In this document: one piece after another, positions 18,626 through 28,095 of the stretch
How positions within the stretch are numbered: the first letter of the stretch is position 1
How the letters are laid out: the number at the start of each line of letters is the position of its first letter
Assembly (NCBI GenBank): GCA_018700525.1
Contig: JABITN010000171.1
Span: forward strand, 33,411 to 97,410
Direction: 5' to 3'
Source of the DNA: Opitutales bacterium
Lineage (GTDB): Bacteria; Verrucomicrobiota; Verrucomicrobiia; Opitutales; Opitutaceae
Length of the DNA: 64,000 nt
Program-made: the position numbers and the translations under genes
The notes under the pieces: model-generated
The model's input: only the letters and a program-made list of their open reading frames with translations
The model's database searches: none
What the model was told of the DNA's origin: nothing

Positions 18626-19399
18626 ATGCCTTCTCAATCCTTTCGTTTCGCCATTCTCGCCTTATCCTTTGCTCTCGCGACCTCCAACGTCTTGGCAACG
18701 AGCAAAACCGCTCTGAAACCCTTGCTAGCCCAGCCCGACGCCATCGTATTGGAAAGCTCATTTTCAAAACCCGCTCCGCTTGCTAAAGGTGTTTGGCAGC
18801 AACGCCAACACACACGCTGGGCGATCAAAGACGGCATCCTGCTCGGTATCCCTTCTACCGACGAATACCAGAAGTCCCGAGGAGATCACCAAGGATTCGA
18901 GCCACGCGTCAGCGTTCCCGCTACGCCCGCCGAATGCATCGCTCAGTTTTCCGTTCGATTCTCGGGTGGCGAGGAAACACCCATCGCTCCCTTCGTCGAA
19001 ATCGGTCATCATGTAGCGCGTGTCAAATTCAGCGAAAACGGCGTATTTCTGATAGCGGATGGTGAATCCGTCAAAGTAGCCGAGGCCAAAAACTTCAAAT
19101 ACATTCAGGGGAAATGGTACCACATTCTCGCCGAACTGAAAAGCGATGAATTCGTCATGCAATTCACAGACGGCCCCACTCTCTACGCAAGACACCCATC
19201 ATTCGCCAAACCAGTAAAAAGCGGCGGCAACGGACTTGGTATCACTGGACCCAAGGGCGGAACTGTCGAAATCGATAACCTCACTCTCTGGAGCATTAAG
19301 CCCAAAGAACGCTCTACTTGGGCCAAGACACGCTCTGCGTTTCCTCATTTCAAACCCGTCATTCTGAAGAAAAAAAAGCCAGCTAAAGCGACGCAATAA
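18626..19399 (+). CDS. Secreted jelly-roll (DUF1080-like) protein
   Basis: 257 residues with an N-terminal signal peptide (FAILALSFALATSNVLA). The body is beta-rich, with WQQRQHTRWAIKDGILLGIP, then FVEIGHHVARVKFSENGVF and GNGLGITGPKGGTVEIDNL. This pattern is seen in concanavalin-like or DUF1080/3-keto-glycoside hydrolase-like folds. A lysine-rich C-terminus (ILKKKKPAKATQ) closes it. It probably acts in the periplasm or outside the cell on a carbohydrate, but no catalytic residue can be assigned. It follows the DUF1552 remnant; related secreted proteins often accompany such genes. Confidence 0.7.
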   Translation: MPSQSFRFAILALSFALATSNVLATSKTALKPLLAQPDAIVLESSFSKPAPLAKGVWQQRQHTRWAIKDGILLGIPSTDEYQKSRGDHQGFEPRVSVPATPAECIAQFSVRFSGGEETPIAPFVEIGHHVARVKFSENGVFLIADGESVKVAEAKNFKYIQGKWYHILAELKSDEFVMQFTDGPTLYARHPSFAKPVKSGGNGLGITGPKGGTVEIDNLTLWSIKPKERSTWAKTRSAFPHFKPVILKKKKPAKATQ

Positions 19400-19949
19400 T
19401 TCAGTATCTATTCAATTTCGATGTAGGGCTGGCACTTGTGCCACGCAGTGTAGTTAGAGAATTTTTTGTATCGCGGCACGGCGCAAGCGCCGGCCCTAAA
19501 CTGCCTTATTTAACTGTCTCGCAGAGAATTTGATAACCACTGACGATTTAACCCAGTTCAAAAGCATCAGCGTTCATCAGTGTCCTCAGCGGTCAAAAAA
19601 ATCTAGTGTACTGTTTTCCAGCCACTCACTACACCAGTACGACAAATCAAAAGAGCCTCATTTCTTTCCCCGAATGGCACGCCAGAATTATCATTACCGC
19701 TTAAGCACCTTGACAAGCGGGTCGATACACATACTCGTTTTAGCAGCTCAATGAACTTTAGCGTCCTGTATTTCCTACGACTTACGAATTTTGACAGCCT
19801 CCTACTCGGTTAGGAAGGACTGTCGGACGCAATTTCTATTCTCGTGCTTTTCTGATTGTTTGCGAGAAATCGGCCATAAGCCACGATAAAGCTTTTGTAT
19901 TGCGTCAACAGGTTCGCCTAACTTTCGTTACTTTCAACCCGATACAAAC
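19400..19949. other. Intergenic region upstream of leuA
   Basis: About 550 bases. It holds the palindromic repeat at 19423-19498. The remainder contains short frames with no recognised family. I looked for a leucine leader peptide or T-box ahead of leuA and did not find one. Confidence 0.6.
19423..19498. repeat. Palindromic intergenic repeat, copy A
   Basis: It begins GTAGGGCTGGCACTTGTGCC and ends ATCGCGGCACGG...CCGGCCCTA, so the ends form an inverted repeat. A second member of the same family lies at 43965-44051 with matching ends and the shared ATCGCGGCACGG block. Likely a mobile or regulatory extragenic palindrome. Confidence 0.75.
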
Positions 19950-21617
19950 ATGCAAAAATCGCCTATAACCAAATATCGTCCTCATCCGGCCATCGAATTG
20001 CCGAACAGGCAATGGCCAGATCGCGTCATCGACACTGCTCCCATCTGGTGCAGCGTCGATCTACGAGATGGTAACCAGGCGCTCGCAATTCCAATGAGCG
20101 TCGAAGAGAAGGTCGAAATGTTCAATACACTGGTCAAAATCGGATTTAAGGAAATCGAAGTCGGCTTTCCCTCCGCATCGGATACGGAGTTCGCATTCTT
20201 ACGTCGTCTCGTATCGGACAATTTGATACCCAATGACGTAACTATCCAAGTACTCGTACAATGCCGTGAACACTTGATTCGCCGTACATTCGAATCTATA
20301 GAAGGCATCAAGAACGCCATCGTACACATCTACAATTCGACAAATCCGCTTCAACGTAAAGTGGTCTTCGGCAAAGACAAAAAAGAGATCAGAGAAATCG
20401 CTGTAGCAGGCGCGCAATTGGTCAAAAAGTTGACTCCTAGCCTTCCCGGAACGAATGTTCGCCTCGAATACTCGCCAGAAAGTTTCAGCGACACCGAATT
20501 GGAATTCTCACTCGAATGCTGTGAAGCTGTATCCGATGTTTGGGAACCTACTCCAGAGAATAAAATTATTTTAAATTTGCCCGCTACCGTCGAGCTATTC
20601 ACGCCCAACGTACACGCCGACCAGATAGAATGGTTCTGCCGCAACCTTGCGCGTCGCGATAGCTCGACAATCAGCTTGCATACCCACAACGACCGAGGCA
20701 CCGGCGTCGCGGCAACCGAGCTTAGCCTCATGGCTGGAGCTGATCGCGTAGAAGGCACGCTTTTTGGAAATGGCGAACGTACCGGAAACCTGGACATCGT
20801 AACGGTCGCCCTCAACATGTACACGCAAGGGGTTCATCCCGAATTGGATTTTTCGGACTTGAACGGTATCCGCGACATGTACGAGCGCACGACCCGCATG
20901 GAAGTCCATCCGCGCTGGCCCTACTCGGGCGATCTAGTATTCACCGCCTTCTCAGGCTCTCATCAGGACGCCATCAAAAAAGGCTTTGCACAGCAACCGA
21001 CCGAAGATAGAGACCTCTGGCAAGTTCCTTACTTACCGATCGATCCGGCAGATATGGGCCGCAGCTATCGAGCGATCATCCGTATCAATTCCCAATCCGG
21101 TAAAGGCGGCGTCGCCTACATAATGGAAAAAGAGTACGGCTACCAATTACCTAAAGAGATGCACAAGGAATTTGGGAAATCGGTGAACCGAGTAGCTGAC
21201 AAAACAGGCGCGGAAATAACACCCGAAGGCGTCTACACGTGTTTTCAAAACGAATACATCGACATCAAGGAACCGATCGAATTGATCGAATTCCGAAGCG
21301 AACGCATCGACGAGCGCACGGTTGAAGTATGGGTCGTCATTTCCCACAACGGAACGAATAAGAATCTGAGAGGAACGGGCAACGGACCTATCGCTGCCTT
21401 TTTCAACGCTCTGAAAGAAATTGAAATCGAAGATTTCGAGCTACTCGCATACAGCGAACACTCGCTTGGTCGAGGCGCCGACTCCAAAGCGGTATCCTAT
21501 ATCCAACTAAAGAATACCGTCACAAGCACGGTTTGCTTTGGCGCCGGTATCGACACCAATATATCGCTAGCATCGATCCGAGGCGTCATCAGCGCTCTCA
21601 ATCGATTGATGAAATGA
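19950..21617 (+). CDS. leuA: 2-isopropylmalate synthase
   Basis: 555 residues, the length of the LeuA type 2 group. It condenses 2-oxoisovalerate and acetyl-CoA to 2-isopropylmalate, the first committed step of leucine synthesis, in the cytoplasm. The catalytic barrel shows CSVDLRDGNQAL (metal and substrate site) near residue 31 and STISLHTHNDRGTGVAATEL with the metal-binding histidines. The C-terminal third is a regulatory LeuA dimer domain (GRGADSKAVSYIQLKN), normally the site of leucine feedback inhibition. It stands alone, with a strong palindrome immediately downstream that may terminate it. Confidence 0.96.
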   Translation: MQKSPITKYRPHPAIELPNRQWPDRVIDTAPIWCSVDLRDGNQALAIPMSVEEKVEMFNTLVKIGFKEIEVGFPSASDTEFAFLRRLVSDNLIPNDVTIQVLVQCREHLIRRTFESIEGIKNAIVHIYNSTNPLQRKVVFGKDKKEIREIAVAGAQLVKKLTPSLPGTNVRLEYSPESFSDTELEFSLECCEAVSDVWEPTPENKIILNLPATVELFTPNVHADQIEWFCRNLARRDSSTISLHTHNDRGTGVAATELSLMAGADRVEGTLFGNGERTGNLDIVTVALNMYTQGVHPELDFSDLNGIRDMYERTTRMEVHPRWPYSGDLVFTAFSGSHQDAIKKGFAQQPTEDRDLWQVPYLPIDPADMGRSYRAIIRINSQSGKGGVAYIMEKEYGYQLPKEMHKEFGKSVNRVADKTGAEITPEGVYTCFQNEYIDIKEPIELIEFRSERIDERTVEVWVVISHNGTNKNLRGTGNGPIAAFFNALKEIEIEDFELLAYSEHSLGRGADSKAVSYIQLKNTVTSTVCFGAGIDTNISLASIRGVISALNRLMK

Positions 21618-21623
21618 TCGAAT

Positions 21624-21686
21624 CTGTAGGAGCGGGTTTATCCCGCGATAACGCTAGTGGATCGCGGGATAAAACCGCTCCTACAG
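21624..21686. terminator. Near-perfect 26-bp palindrome, REP-like, possible bidirectional terminator
   Basis: Arms at 21624-21649 and 21661-21686 pair at 25 of 26 positions around an 11-base loop; each arm starts CTGTAGGAGCGG and continues to CCCGCGAT. It sits between convergent leuA and the HugZ-like gene, where a bidirectional terminator would be useful, and a T-run (ATTTTG) follows. The motif resembles the GTAGGAGCGG extragenic palindromes known from Pseudomonas. Confidence 0.75.
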
Positions 21687-21688
21687 GA

Positions 21689-22213
21689 CTATTTTGCACG
21701 GTGACCGCCACCACCGACGTAATCGATTTCCTTCAAGCCTGGTCCGAAGACTTCATAAGACCGACCGAAGCCAAGGACAAGCCTGCCTTCAATCGGGTTT
21801 AGTTGAAAAAGGTCGAAGTCAACATACGACTTAAGCGAGCTCATGATTTCTCCATGTCGTTCTTCCATCGCTGCGATTCCCTCCAGCCAAACCTCCGAGT
21901 CACGCTCCAGTACCTTGGCTTCGCAATCGATTGTTAGGCGCTTTCGAGCGAAAAGGTTCTCCGCGACTGACTCGTCTTCGATTAACATCACGCTCGCCTT
22001 TCCGGAGCGACGGATCTGCGAAGTATGCTTTGCCATTGAGCTGATGTATACGTGACACCGTCGTTCTGCATCTACGTAAACCGGAGCGTAACTGGACAAC
22101 GGGTCCCCTTTAGAACTAACGGAGCCGAGAACTGCCGACTTCACTGTCCCGATCAAAGACTCCATTTCTTCTAACGCTTTTTTAAATTCTTCCATAATAA
22201 GGTTCTTCTCCAC
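21689..22213 (-). CDS. HugZ-like FMN/heme-binding split-barrel protein
   Basis: About 174 residues. LIGTVKSAVLGSVSSKGDP and SYAPVYVDAERRCHVYISSM followed by HTSQIRRSGKASVMLIEDE mark the pyridoxamine-phosphate-oxidase-like split barrel of the HugZ/HutZ group, whose members bind or degrade heme. The C-terminal GGGGHRAK resembles the heme-contacting tail of that group. It is the last of three minus-strand genes, starting 4 bases after the methyltransferase stop. Start could be residue 1 (MEKNLIM) or the internal Met at residue 7. The heme function is inferred from family membership. Confidence 0.8.
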   Translation of the reverse strand: MEKNLIMEEFKKALEEMESLIGTVKSAVLGSVSSKGDPLSSYAPVYVDAERRCHVYISSMAKHTSQIRRSGKASVMLIEDESVAENLFARKRLTIDCEAKVLERDSEVWLEGIAAMEERHGEIMSSLKSYVDFDLFQLNPIEGRLVLGFGRSYEVFGPGLKEIDYVGGGGHRAK

Positions 22214-22216
22214 AAC

Positions 22217-23407
22217 TTACTGTACTCGGTCGCACTTGAGCAACAGTCGCTGCTCCGATGCATCTGTCGTTCCGATGGCAAACCAGTCACCGCCGTCGCC
22301 AAGCTTGAGTTTTCGCTTCAAGGCGTCGCTGGTTATACCCGCATTCCGAGCGAAGGTATTCGCTTTCCCATCAGGGAAAAGCGTCCGAGCGACTTTCGAT
22401 CGAATCTCCCCAGTATCCACTATTTCAAACACGCGTCCAGGAAACTGCTCACGCAGTTCGTCCGATGTATAAAATCGCGTTCTCGGGTGGAGCGCCGGCA
22501 AGCACATCGATTTTCCGAACGCCTTAAACGCGCCAGCTTTCATGATAGACGCATTGGGTTCGTACAAATAATGCCCGCATTTTACGAATTCTCCGACAAG
22601 AGCTTTTTCCTCGGATCGCAAAAATGTAAAACGATCCCAATGACCGCTGGATCGCTCATTAACACACGTTATTTTCGCTTCATCCTTATAAGCATCTTCG
22701 GCTACGCAAAAGGTTTCTTTGCATTCATTGGCAACCGAAATGACGTGAATTTCTCGAATACTGCGAAGCTCGCTTCTAATCGAATCGATATCCAATCCAG
22801 GCGATAGTTTAACAGCCACGCGTTTCGCTCGCTTTAGCAATTGCTCCCAAACCAGCGTAAGGTTCGGTTCGCATTCCGCCAATGCGGAAACTTTCAAATC
22901 CCGACCGTCTCGTCGGGCAGGATCAACGTATAGTAAATCCAATTCTCCATCGTACGTATCCAACCATTCAAAACCATCTCCCGTAATGGTCTCCACAATC
23001 GACGTTTTCCCAAGCACTTCGACATTCGCCGAGACGATCTCCGATAGTTCCGCAGATCTCTCGATATGAAAAACACGTTCGAATTTTTTGGAAAACGCAA
23101 GCGCATCGACGCCCAACCCGCCCGTCAAATCCGCCATGGTACCGCCTTCGAACAATCCCGCCTTATAGTCAGCGGCAGTTTCGGACGAGCATTGCTCCAA
23201 CGAAAGGCTTCCGGGGAAAACAACATCGTCGTTGCCATGCCAAGTCGGCAGCTTTTTCTGAATACGTTGGCGGGCTTTTACTTGCCGAGCGATAAACGCC
23301 ATCGGCAGATCCGAATACCGTTTCGACTGCAAGGCCAAGGTTTCCGGATTTTCATCGGCATGTTCGCGAATGAATGCTTTAATCTCAGGATTCAGCAAAC
23401 CCATCAA
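22217..23407 (-). CDS. Class I SAM methyltransferase with THUMP-like domain
   Basis: 396 residues. A helical N-terminal region precedes a Rossmann methyltransferase core: MADLTGGLGVDALAFSKKF is the SAM-binding loop, DLLYVDPARRDGRDLKVSAL contains the DPAR motif, and VAVKLSPGLDID follows. The C-terminal part (AGITSDALKRKLKLGDGGDW) matches the THUMP-like domain of predicted RNA methyltransferases. The substrate is unknown, probably a structured RNA. Its start overlaps the stop of the SDR gene by 4 bases, so the two are translationally coupled. Confidence 0.85.
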   Translation of the reverse strand: MMGLLNPEIKAFIREHADENPETLALQSKRYSDLPMAFIARQVKARQRIQKKLPTWHGNDDVVFPGSLSLEQCSSETAADYKAGLFEGGTMADLTGGLGVDALAFSKKFERVFHIERSAELSEIVSANVEVLGKTSIVETITGDGFEWLDTYDGELDLLYVDPARRDGRDLKVSALAECEPNLTLVWEQLLKRAKRVAVKLSPGLDIDSIRSELRSIREIHVISVANECKETFCVAEDAYKDEAKITCVNERSSGHWDRFTFLRSEEKALVGEFVKCGHYLYEPNASIMKAGAFKAFGKSMCLPALHPRTRFYTSDELREQFPGRVFEIVDTGEIRSKVARTLFPDGKANTFARNAGITSDALKRKLKLGDGGDWFAIGTTDASEQRLLLKCDRVQ

Positions 23408-24162
23408 TGAAACCCTGGGCTCACAGTAATTCCTCCATCCACGACCACCGTTTGACCTATCATGTAGCTATTCAGATCCGAAACCAAAAAAGCGGCAAAA
23501 CGAGCGATTTCAATTTCATCACCCATCCGCCCCATTGGAACGATTTCCGCAAGACTGCGGCGACGTTCCTCGCTCAACATCGACTTGGTCATATCGGTCA
23601 AAATAAACCCTGGAGCAATCGCATTTACTACAATTCCTTCGCGAGCTAACTCAAGGGCAACCGAACGCGTAATTCCCGCAAGTCCCGATTTCGTAGCCGT
23701 GTAGCAGTGACGATTGGGACGACCGATCACTCCGAACAATGAACTTACATTCAGGATACGCCCCTGCGTACAGGCGTTCTTCATAACCTTTGTCGCCGCA
23801 CGCATCAATTTCATGGGCGTGGTTAGATTCACTTCCATCACGCGATCCCAATCTTCGTCCAGTAATCCATCCACCGAATCGACCTGATTGATGCCGGCGT
23901 TGTTTACCAGGATATCAAGTTTCGGCAAATCCAAGATTCGAGCCTGACATTCAGCGACACTTTCGCGGCTCGTTGCATCCATCTGCCAATATTCCTTGGT
24001 TTCGCCAGAAGCCACATCACAAAATCGCTTCGTCCCCGTATAGATCACCCGCGCGCCCAGCTCACTCAACAGGTCGGCAATCGAGCGACCAATACCCCTG
24101 GAAGATCCAGTCACAAGGGCGGTTTTGTCGGTAAAATCTATTGAACAGCCTATAATATCCAT
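23404..24162 (-). CDS. SDR family oxidoreductase (FabG-like)
   Basis: 252 residues from the Met at 24162. The classical SDR features are all present: cofactor loop TGSSRGIG near residue 18, NNAGI, the catalytic Ser in ILNVSSLFG, YTATKSG with catalytic Tyr and Lys, and the end VVVDGGITVSPGFH. The closest named function would be 3-oxoacyl-ACP reductase, but many SDRs look like this and the substrate is unproven. The frame continues upstream to 24294; those 44 residues are not typical of the family, so the later Met is preferred. First gene of a three-gene minus-strand operon. Confidence 0.88.
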   Translation of the reverse strand: MDIIGCSIDFTDKTALVTGSSRGIGRSIADLLSELGARVIYTGTKRFCDVASGETKEYWQMDATSRESVAECQARILDLPKLDILVNNAGINQVDSVDGLLDEDWDRVMEVNLTTPMKLMRAATKVMKNACTQGRILNVSSLFGVIGRPNRHCYTATKSGLAGITRSVALELAREGIVVNAIAPGFILTDMTKSMLSEERRRSLAEIVPMGRMGDEIEIARFAAFLVSDLNSYMIGQTVVVDGGITVSPGFH

Positions 24163-24403
24163 TCGAGCAGTCTCACTGTCCGAGCCGAAAAGTGAATCAG
24201 AAAAACGAGAATTCGGGATTGCCGTACCAATTCTTATTGTGCCCGCGTGCAAATTCCACAGTCGACGTGTCAACAGAACTCGTAATCGCTCCACTCCCTA
24301 AGCGTTACATGTATCACCCATGATACGAGAACGGCATCCGGATAAACGTTGACCCCCGCCATTCAAGTTCGATCATCGAGGTTTCGCACCCTTTCCCAAC
24401 TTT

Positions 24404-25402
24404 ATGCGCGCGCTCAAACCAGTCGACAGTTACGATCCGCCACGAAACGCGACCAGACCCTCAAAACTGCTCGCTTGGGCAATCGCTGCAATAGGACTCG
24501 CGCTCGCAGCCAATGCCCATTCCTACCCGGAGCGTCCTATTAAGATAATCGTGCCGACCAATGCCGGAGGAGAAGTCGATACGCTCGTTCGAATATTCCA
24601 GCGGGCATTTCAGGAAAACGACCTGCTTCCAGTCAAAACGGTAGTCGTCAATATGCCCGGAGCCGGCGGCACTTTGGGAACGCGTAAAATCAAGGACTCG
24701 CGAGCTGATGGGTACACAATCGGCGTATGGACTCCCGGTATCGTTACATCGAAAGCGATGGGCATCGCCAAATACGACCACTCTTCCTTCGAGATCATCG
24801 GACGGACTGGTTATTCCGATCTTGGGTTTGGCGTAAACAGCGATTCCAAATTCAATTCCATTCAAGAGCTCATCGAACAATCCAAAGCCAATCCCAAATC
24901 ACTCCAAGTCGCCACGAATATAGGACTGCCCGTCCACTTAATTCCCTTAATGTTCGCCGAATCGGCAGGGACCGATTTCAAATTCATCCAGATTGGCGGA
25001 GGCTCCAAGCGGTTAAGTTCGATTCTCGGAGGACATACCGATATGGCGATGTTCTCGCTGCTCGCCTTCATCCAATACAAAGATGCTGGCATCAAACCGC
25101 TCGTGGTTCTTTCAGAACAACGAACGTCGCTATTTCCCGATGTTCCAACCGCTAAGGAGATCGGAGTCGATTTGGTAATGCAAGATACACGCATCTGGCT
25201 CGCTCCCAAAGGAACCCCTCCCGAACGTATCGAACTAATTGCGACAGCTCTACGCACGGCAATGGAATTACCGGAAGTAAAAAAGGAATTTAAAACGCTC
25301 GGGATCCATACCACTTTTGGCGATGCCGCCGAACTTCAGCCATTTCTTGACAATATGTTGGAGCGCGTCACTCCGCTCGTAGCCAAAGCCAGAGGACGAT
25401 AG
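24404..25402 (+). CDS. tctC: Tripartite tricarboxylate transporter substrate-binding protein (TctC/Bug)
   Basis: 332 residues. A signal peptide (LLAWAIAAIGLALAANAHS) follows a charged N-terminus of about 23 residues. The mature protein opens with YPERPIKIIVPTNAGGEVD, the hallmark of Bug/TctC periplasmic receptors, and has the later block DVPTAKEIGVDL. Bug proteins bind organic acids such as carboxylates and deliver them to TctAB. The adjacent tctB and tctA (gaps of about 13 bases) confirm the system. The real ligand cannot be read from sequence. Confidence 0.92.
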   Translation: MRALKPVDSYDPPRNATRPSKLLAWAIAAIGLALAANAHSYPERPIKIIVPTNAGGEVDTLVRIFQRAFQENDLLPVKTVVVNMPGAGGTLGTRKIKDSRADGYTIGVWTPGIVTSKAMGIAKYDHSSFEIIGRTGYSDLGFGVNSDSKFNSIQELIEQSKANPKSLQVATNIGLPVHLIPLMFAESAGTDFKFIQIGGGSKRLSSILGGHTDMAMFSLLAFIQYKDAGIKPLVVLSEQRTSLFPDVPTAKEIGVDLVMQDTRIWLAPKGTPPERIELIATALRTAMELPEVKKEFKTLGIHTTFGDAAELQPFLDNMLERVTPLVAKARGR

Positions 25403-25415
25403 TTCCGAATCGACT

Positions 25416-25892
25416 ATGCCCACCCGTTCCCAAAAACCAACATTAGATCTCTCCATTAGTGGAGTCCTAATCGCGCTTTCCGTATTCGTCCTTTGGGGAG
25501 TCAAAGAGATACCCCCACCCTTCTTCGACCCCATCGGCTCCGCAGCATTTCCGAAATATACCGCTTACATAATCATAGCCCTCGCGCTTGGCATTGCTCT
25601 ACGGGCCAGCTTCGCGCTTCGCAATACGGTTGCCCCCTCCAAGGAGTCTTTTCGAGAAGAACCTCTCCTCGCAGTTTCGGTCGTCGCGCTTTCCGCTCTC
25701 TACACGCTTTCCATGCAGTTGGAACTGTTGAGTTTTCGCTGGGCTACCATCGTATTCATTTTCCTCTTAAGCACCGCTTTATCGAAATTCGAAAAACGCG
25801 TAATGATCATCAGCGCGGTCATCGGCTTCGTCTTTGGGTTCGGCGGCCAGTATTTATTTACCGAAGTCTTCTACATCGATCTTCCACAGTAG
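25416..25892 (+). CDS. tctB: Tripartite tricarboxylate transporter small membrane subunit (TctB)
   Basis: 158 residues with about four hydrophobic segments (near residues 15-35, 48-68, 85-105 and a longer pair at 108-150). Sequence conservation in TctB is weak, so the call rests on size, topology and position between the binding protein and the large permease. It lies in the cytoplasmic membrane and forms the permease with TctA. The ATG at 25416 comes 13 bases after tctC. Confidence 0.85.
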   Translation: MPTRSQKPTLDLSISGVLIALSVFVLWGVKEIPPPFFDPIGSAAFPKYTAYIIIALALGIALRASFALRNTVAPSKESFREEPLLAVSVVALSALYTLSMQLELLSFRWATIVFIFLLSTALSKFEKRVMIISAVIGFVFGFGGQYLFTEVFYIDLPQ

Positions 25893-25905
25893 TCCGATAG
25901 CTAAT

Positions 25906-27411
25906 ATGGAAATCCTAAACGCCTTTCAATACGCACTATCTCCTTATCCCATGCTTTGGATCCTCATTGGCGTGGCGAGTGGGATATTCGTTGGCGCTAT
26001 CCCTGGACTGGGCGGCGGTATGCTCATGGCGCTTACAGTTCCGCTCACGTTTTCGATGGATAGCACCCACGCGATATTACTGCTGATGGGTATGCATGTC
26101 GGTTCCGTAAGCGGCGGGCTCATTAGCGCAACTTTGCTCAAAATGCCTGGTACGCCGTCGGCCATGATGACTACTCTCGACGGCTACCCCATGGCCCAAA
26201 AAGGACAACCCGGCAAGGCCCTCAGCCTGGGTATTGGAGCGTCGCTTTTCGGAGGTATCGTTTCGGGCATTTTCCTACTGGCGCTAGCTCCGCCACTATC
26301 GAGCTTTGCTCACAAGTTCGGACCGTGGGAATATTTTACAATGGTCCTAATGGCGCTGGTCCTCATCGCATCGATCACTCAAGGATCGATGCTCAAGGGG
26401 CTCATGGCCGCCACGCTCGGATTGCTGGCCGCGATGCCAGGGCTCAACGAATCCGACGGTCAGCTTCGATTGACCTACGGCTTCGAAGCAATGGACGACG
26501 GTTTCAATCTGCTTCCCGTTCTCTTAGGCATTTTCGTGATGAGCCAAATTATCAAGGACGCCCTGCAGATCAACAAAAAGGGCGTCAGTGTCGTCATGAA
26601 AAAGGGCGAACGCATTTTCCCGAAATTCCAAGAATGGAAAAAACACACCGTCAACATCCTGCGTTCTTCTTGCATCGGAACCTGGGTGGGAATCCTACCA
26701 GGGATTGGAGCCAGCATTTCTTCGATGGTCTCCTACGGCATTGCAAAAACTTTTAGCAAAACGCCCGAGAAATTCGGCACAGGCCACGAAGAAGGAATCG
26801 TCGCTGCAGAATCGGCCAACAACGCAAACGCAGGCGGTGCCCTCATCCCGCTCATAACCATCGGTATTCCAGGCGCGCCCGTCGACGCCATCCTACTGGG
26901 AGCGATGATCATGCATCAGATACAACCGGGACCCCTCTTGTTCGAAACCAATGGTCCCCTCGTTTGGTCGCTCATGACCGGATACTTGGTAGCGAACCTC
27001 GTCATGTTTCTCATCATGGTATTCTCGGCCCGCTTTTTGGCCAAGGTCGTCACGATCAACCGGGCTTACCTCATTCCCATCGTTTTCGCCTTCTGCCTGA
27101 TCGGCGCCTACGGTCCTTCCAACCGCATGTTCGATGTCTGGGTCGTCCTTGGTTTCGGCGTTCTCGGCTATTTCCTCGATCGAGCCAAATTCCCGCTCGG
27201 TCCCTTCGTAATCGGATACGTCTTGGCGGGAATCATGGAATCCGAACTGCGTTCAGGACTCCAAATGTCGGAAGGTTCATTCGCTCCGATGATCACTCGC
27301 CCCATAGCCGGGAGCTTCACTGTTATCGCGATCGCATTCCTCGCCTACTCTATTTATCAAGAATGGCGTTCGCGGACGCGCGTCAGTTCCGAGGACCTCT
27401 CCATTGATTAG
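25906..27411 (+). CDS. tctA: Tripartite tricarboxylate transporter large permease (TctA)
   Basis: 501 residues from the ATG at 25906, where the protein begins MEILNAFQYALSPYP; the frame extends back to 25834 inside tctB but those residues are not family-like. The conserved block GIFVGAIPGLGGGMLMALTV, the LKMPGTPSAMMTTLDGYPMA motif and the second IGTWVGILPGIGASI repeat are diagnostic for TctA. About twelve transmembrane helices. It is the conducting subunit of the secondary carboxylate transporter, driven by an ion gradient. Confidence 0.94.
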   Translation: MEILNAFQYALSPYPMLWILIGVASGIFVGAIPGLGGGMLMALTVPLTFSMDSTHAILLLMGMHVGSVSGGLISATLLKMPGTPSAMMTTLDGYPMAQKGQPGKALSLGIGASLFGGIVSGIFLLALAPPLSSFAHKFGPWEYFTMVLMALVLIASITQGSMLKGLMAATLGLLAAMPGLNESDGQLRLTYGFEAMDDGFNLLPVLLGIFVMSQIIKDALQINKKGVSVVMKKGERIFPKFQEWKKHTVNILRSSCIGTWVGILPGIGASISSMVSYGIAKTFSKTPEKFGTGHEEGIVAAESANNANAGGALIPLITIGIPGAPVDAILLGAMIMHQIQPGPLLFETNGPLVWSLMTGYLVANLVMFLIMVFSARFLAKVVTINRAYLIPIVFAFCLIGAYGPSNRMFDVWVVLGFGVLGYFLDRAKFPLGPFVIGYVLAGIMESELRSGLQMSEGSFAPMITRPIAGSFTVIAIAFLAYSIYQEWRSRTRVSSEDLSID

Positions 27412-27423
27412 AAACGCTAACGC

Positions 27424-27924
27424 GTGAATACGCTTCACATTATTGCCGGACTTCCCGCTTCGGGAAAAACCACCTACGGCCAAAGTCTCGCGAGGCGTTT
27501 GGACGCAGCGTTTCTGGATATCGACACGACCACCGAACCGATCGTCAAAGCGGGTTTACGATTGGCAGGACAAAATCCAGACGATCGAGATAGCCCACTT
27601 TTCAAAGAGACTTTCCGTATTCCAATCTACGATACTCTTTTTCAAATCGCCCAAGAAAACCTGCAGCATATCGACGTCGTGTTGGTCGGTCCGTTCACCT
27701 CGGAAATACAGAACCCCAATTGGCCGGAAGCGCTTAACGAACGGTTTCAAGTCCCCATCGAAGTCCACTACGTTCGGTGCCTACCCGAACAGCGGCGCCA
27801 GAGGATGCAGCAGCGAAACCAGGCCAGAGACGAAATGAAACTCGCCGATTGGGCTAAGCACCTCGCCTACTACCCAACCGAACTACGTCCAGCCTTCGAA
27901 CATCATTTCGTCGATTCCAGCTAA
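27424..27924 (+). CDS. Small P-loop kinase-like ATPase
   Basis: 166 residues starting at a GTG. A Walker A motif GLPASGKTT lies at residues 9-17. Then come LDIDTTTEPIVKAGL, VVLVGPFTSEIQNP, and a lid-like VRCLPEQRRQRMQQRNQARD. The fold is that of shikimate-kinase or zeta-toxin-like small kinases. It starts 12 bases after tctA, so it may be co-transcribed and could phosphorylate the imported compound. That link is inference from position only. Confidence 0.75.
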   Translation: MNTLHIIAGLPASGKTTYGQSLARRLDAAFLDIDTTTEPIVKAGLRLAGQNPDDRDSPLFKETFRIPIYDTLFQIAQENLQHIDVVLVGPFTSEIQNPNWPEALNERFQVPIEVHYVRCLPEQRRQRMQQRNQARDEMKLADWAKHLAYYPTELRPAFEHHFVDSS

Positions 27925-28095
27925 ACTGGCAGGGAGGCATCGTCGAGGCTACAACAGAGCCTAAATCAAAAACCAGGGTTCTGCGGCAGTCTCGGCAATG
28001 CTGCCTTACCCATCTCCAACGAAGGGCAAAGCGATTTTCGTAGACACGGGAGAGAGCCCGCGTAGCGTAGCGGCGTTAAATCAAGAGGATTTTCA

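Noticed and set aside
19500..19949. Possible leucine leader peptide or T-box upstream of leuA
   Set aside because: No run of Leu codons in a short frame and no T-box or terminator pattern could be recognised.
27925..28095. Possible trp attenuator upstream of trpE
   Set aside because: Only a weak 5-bp stem around GGCAG/CTGCC was seen, with no Trp-codon leader peptide.
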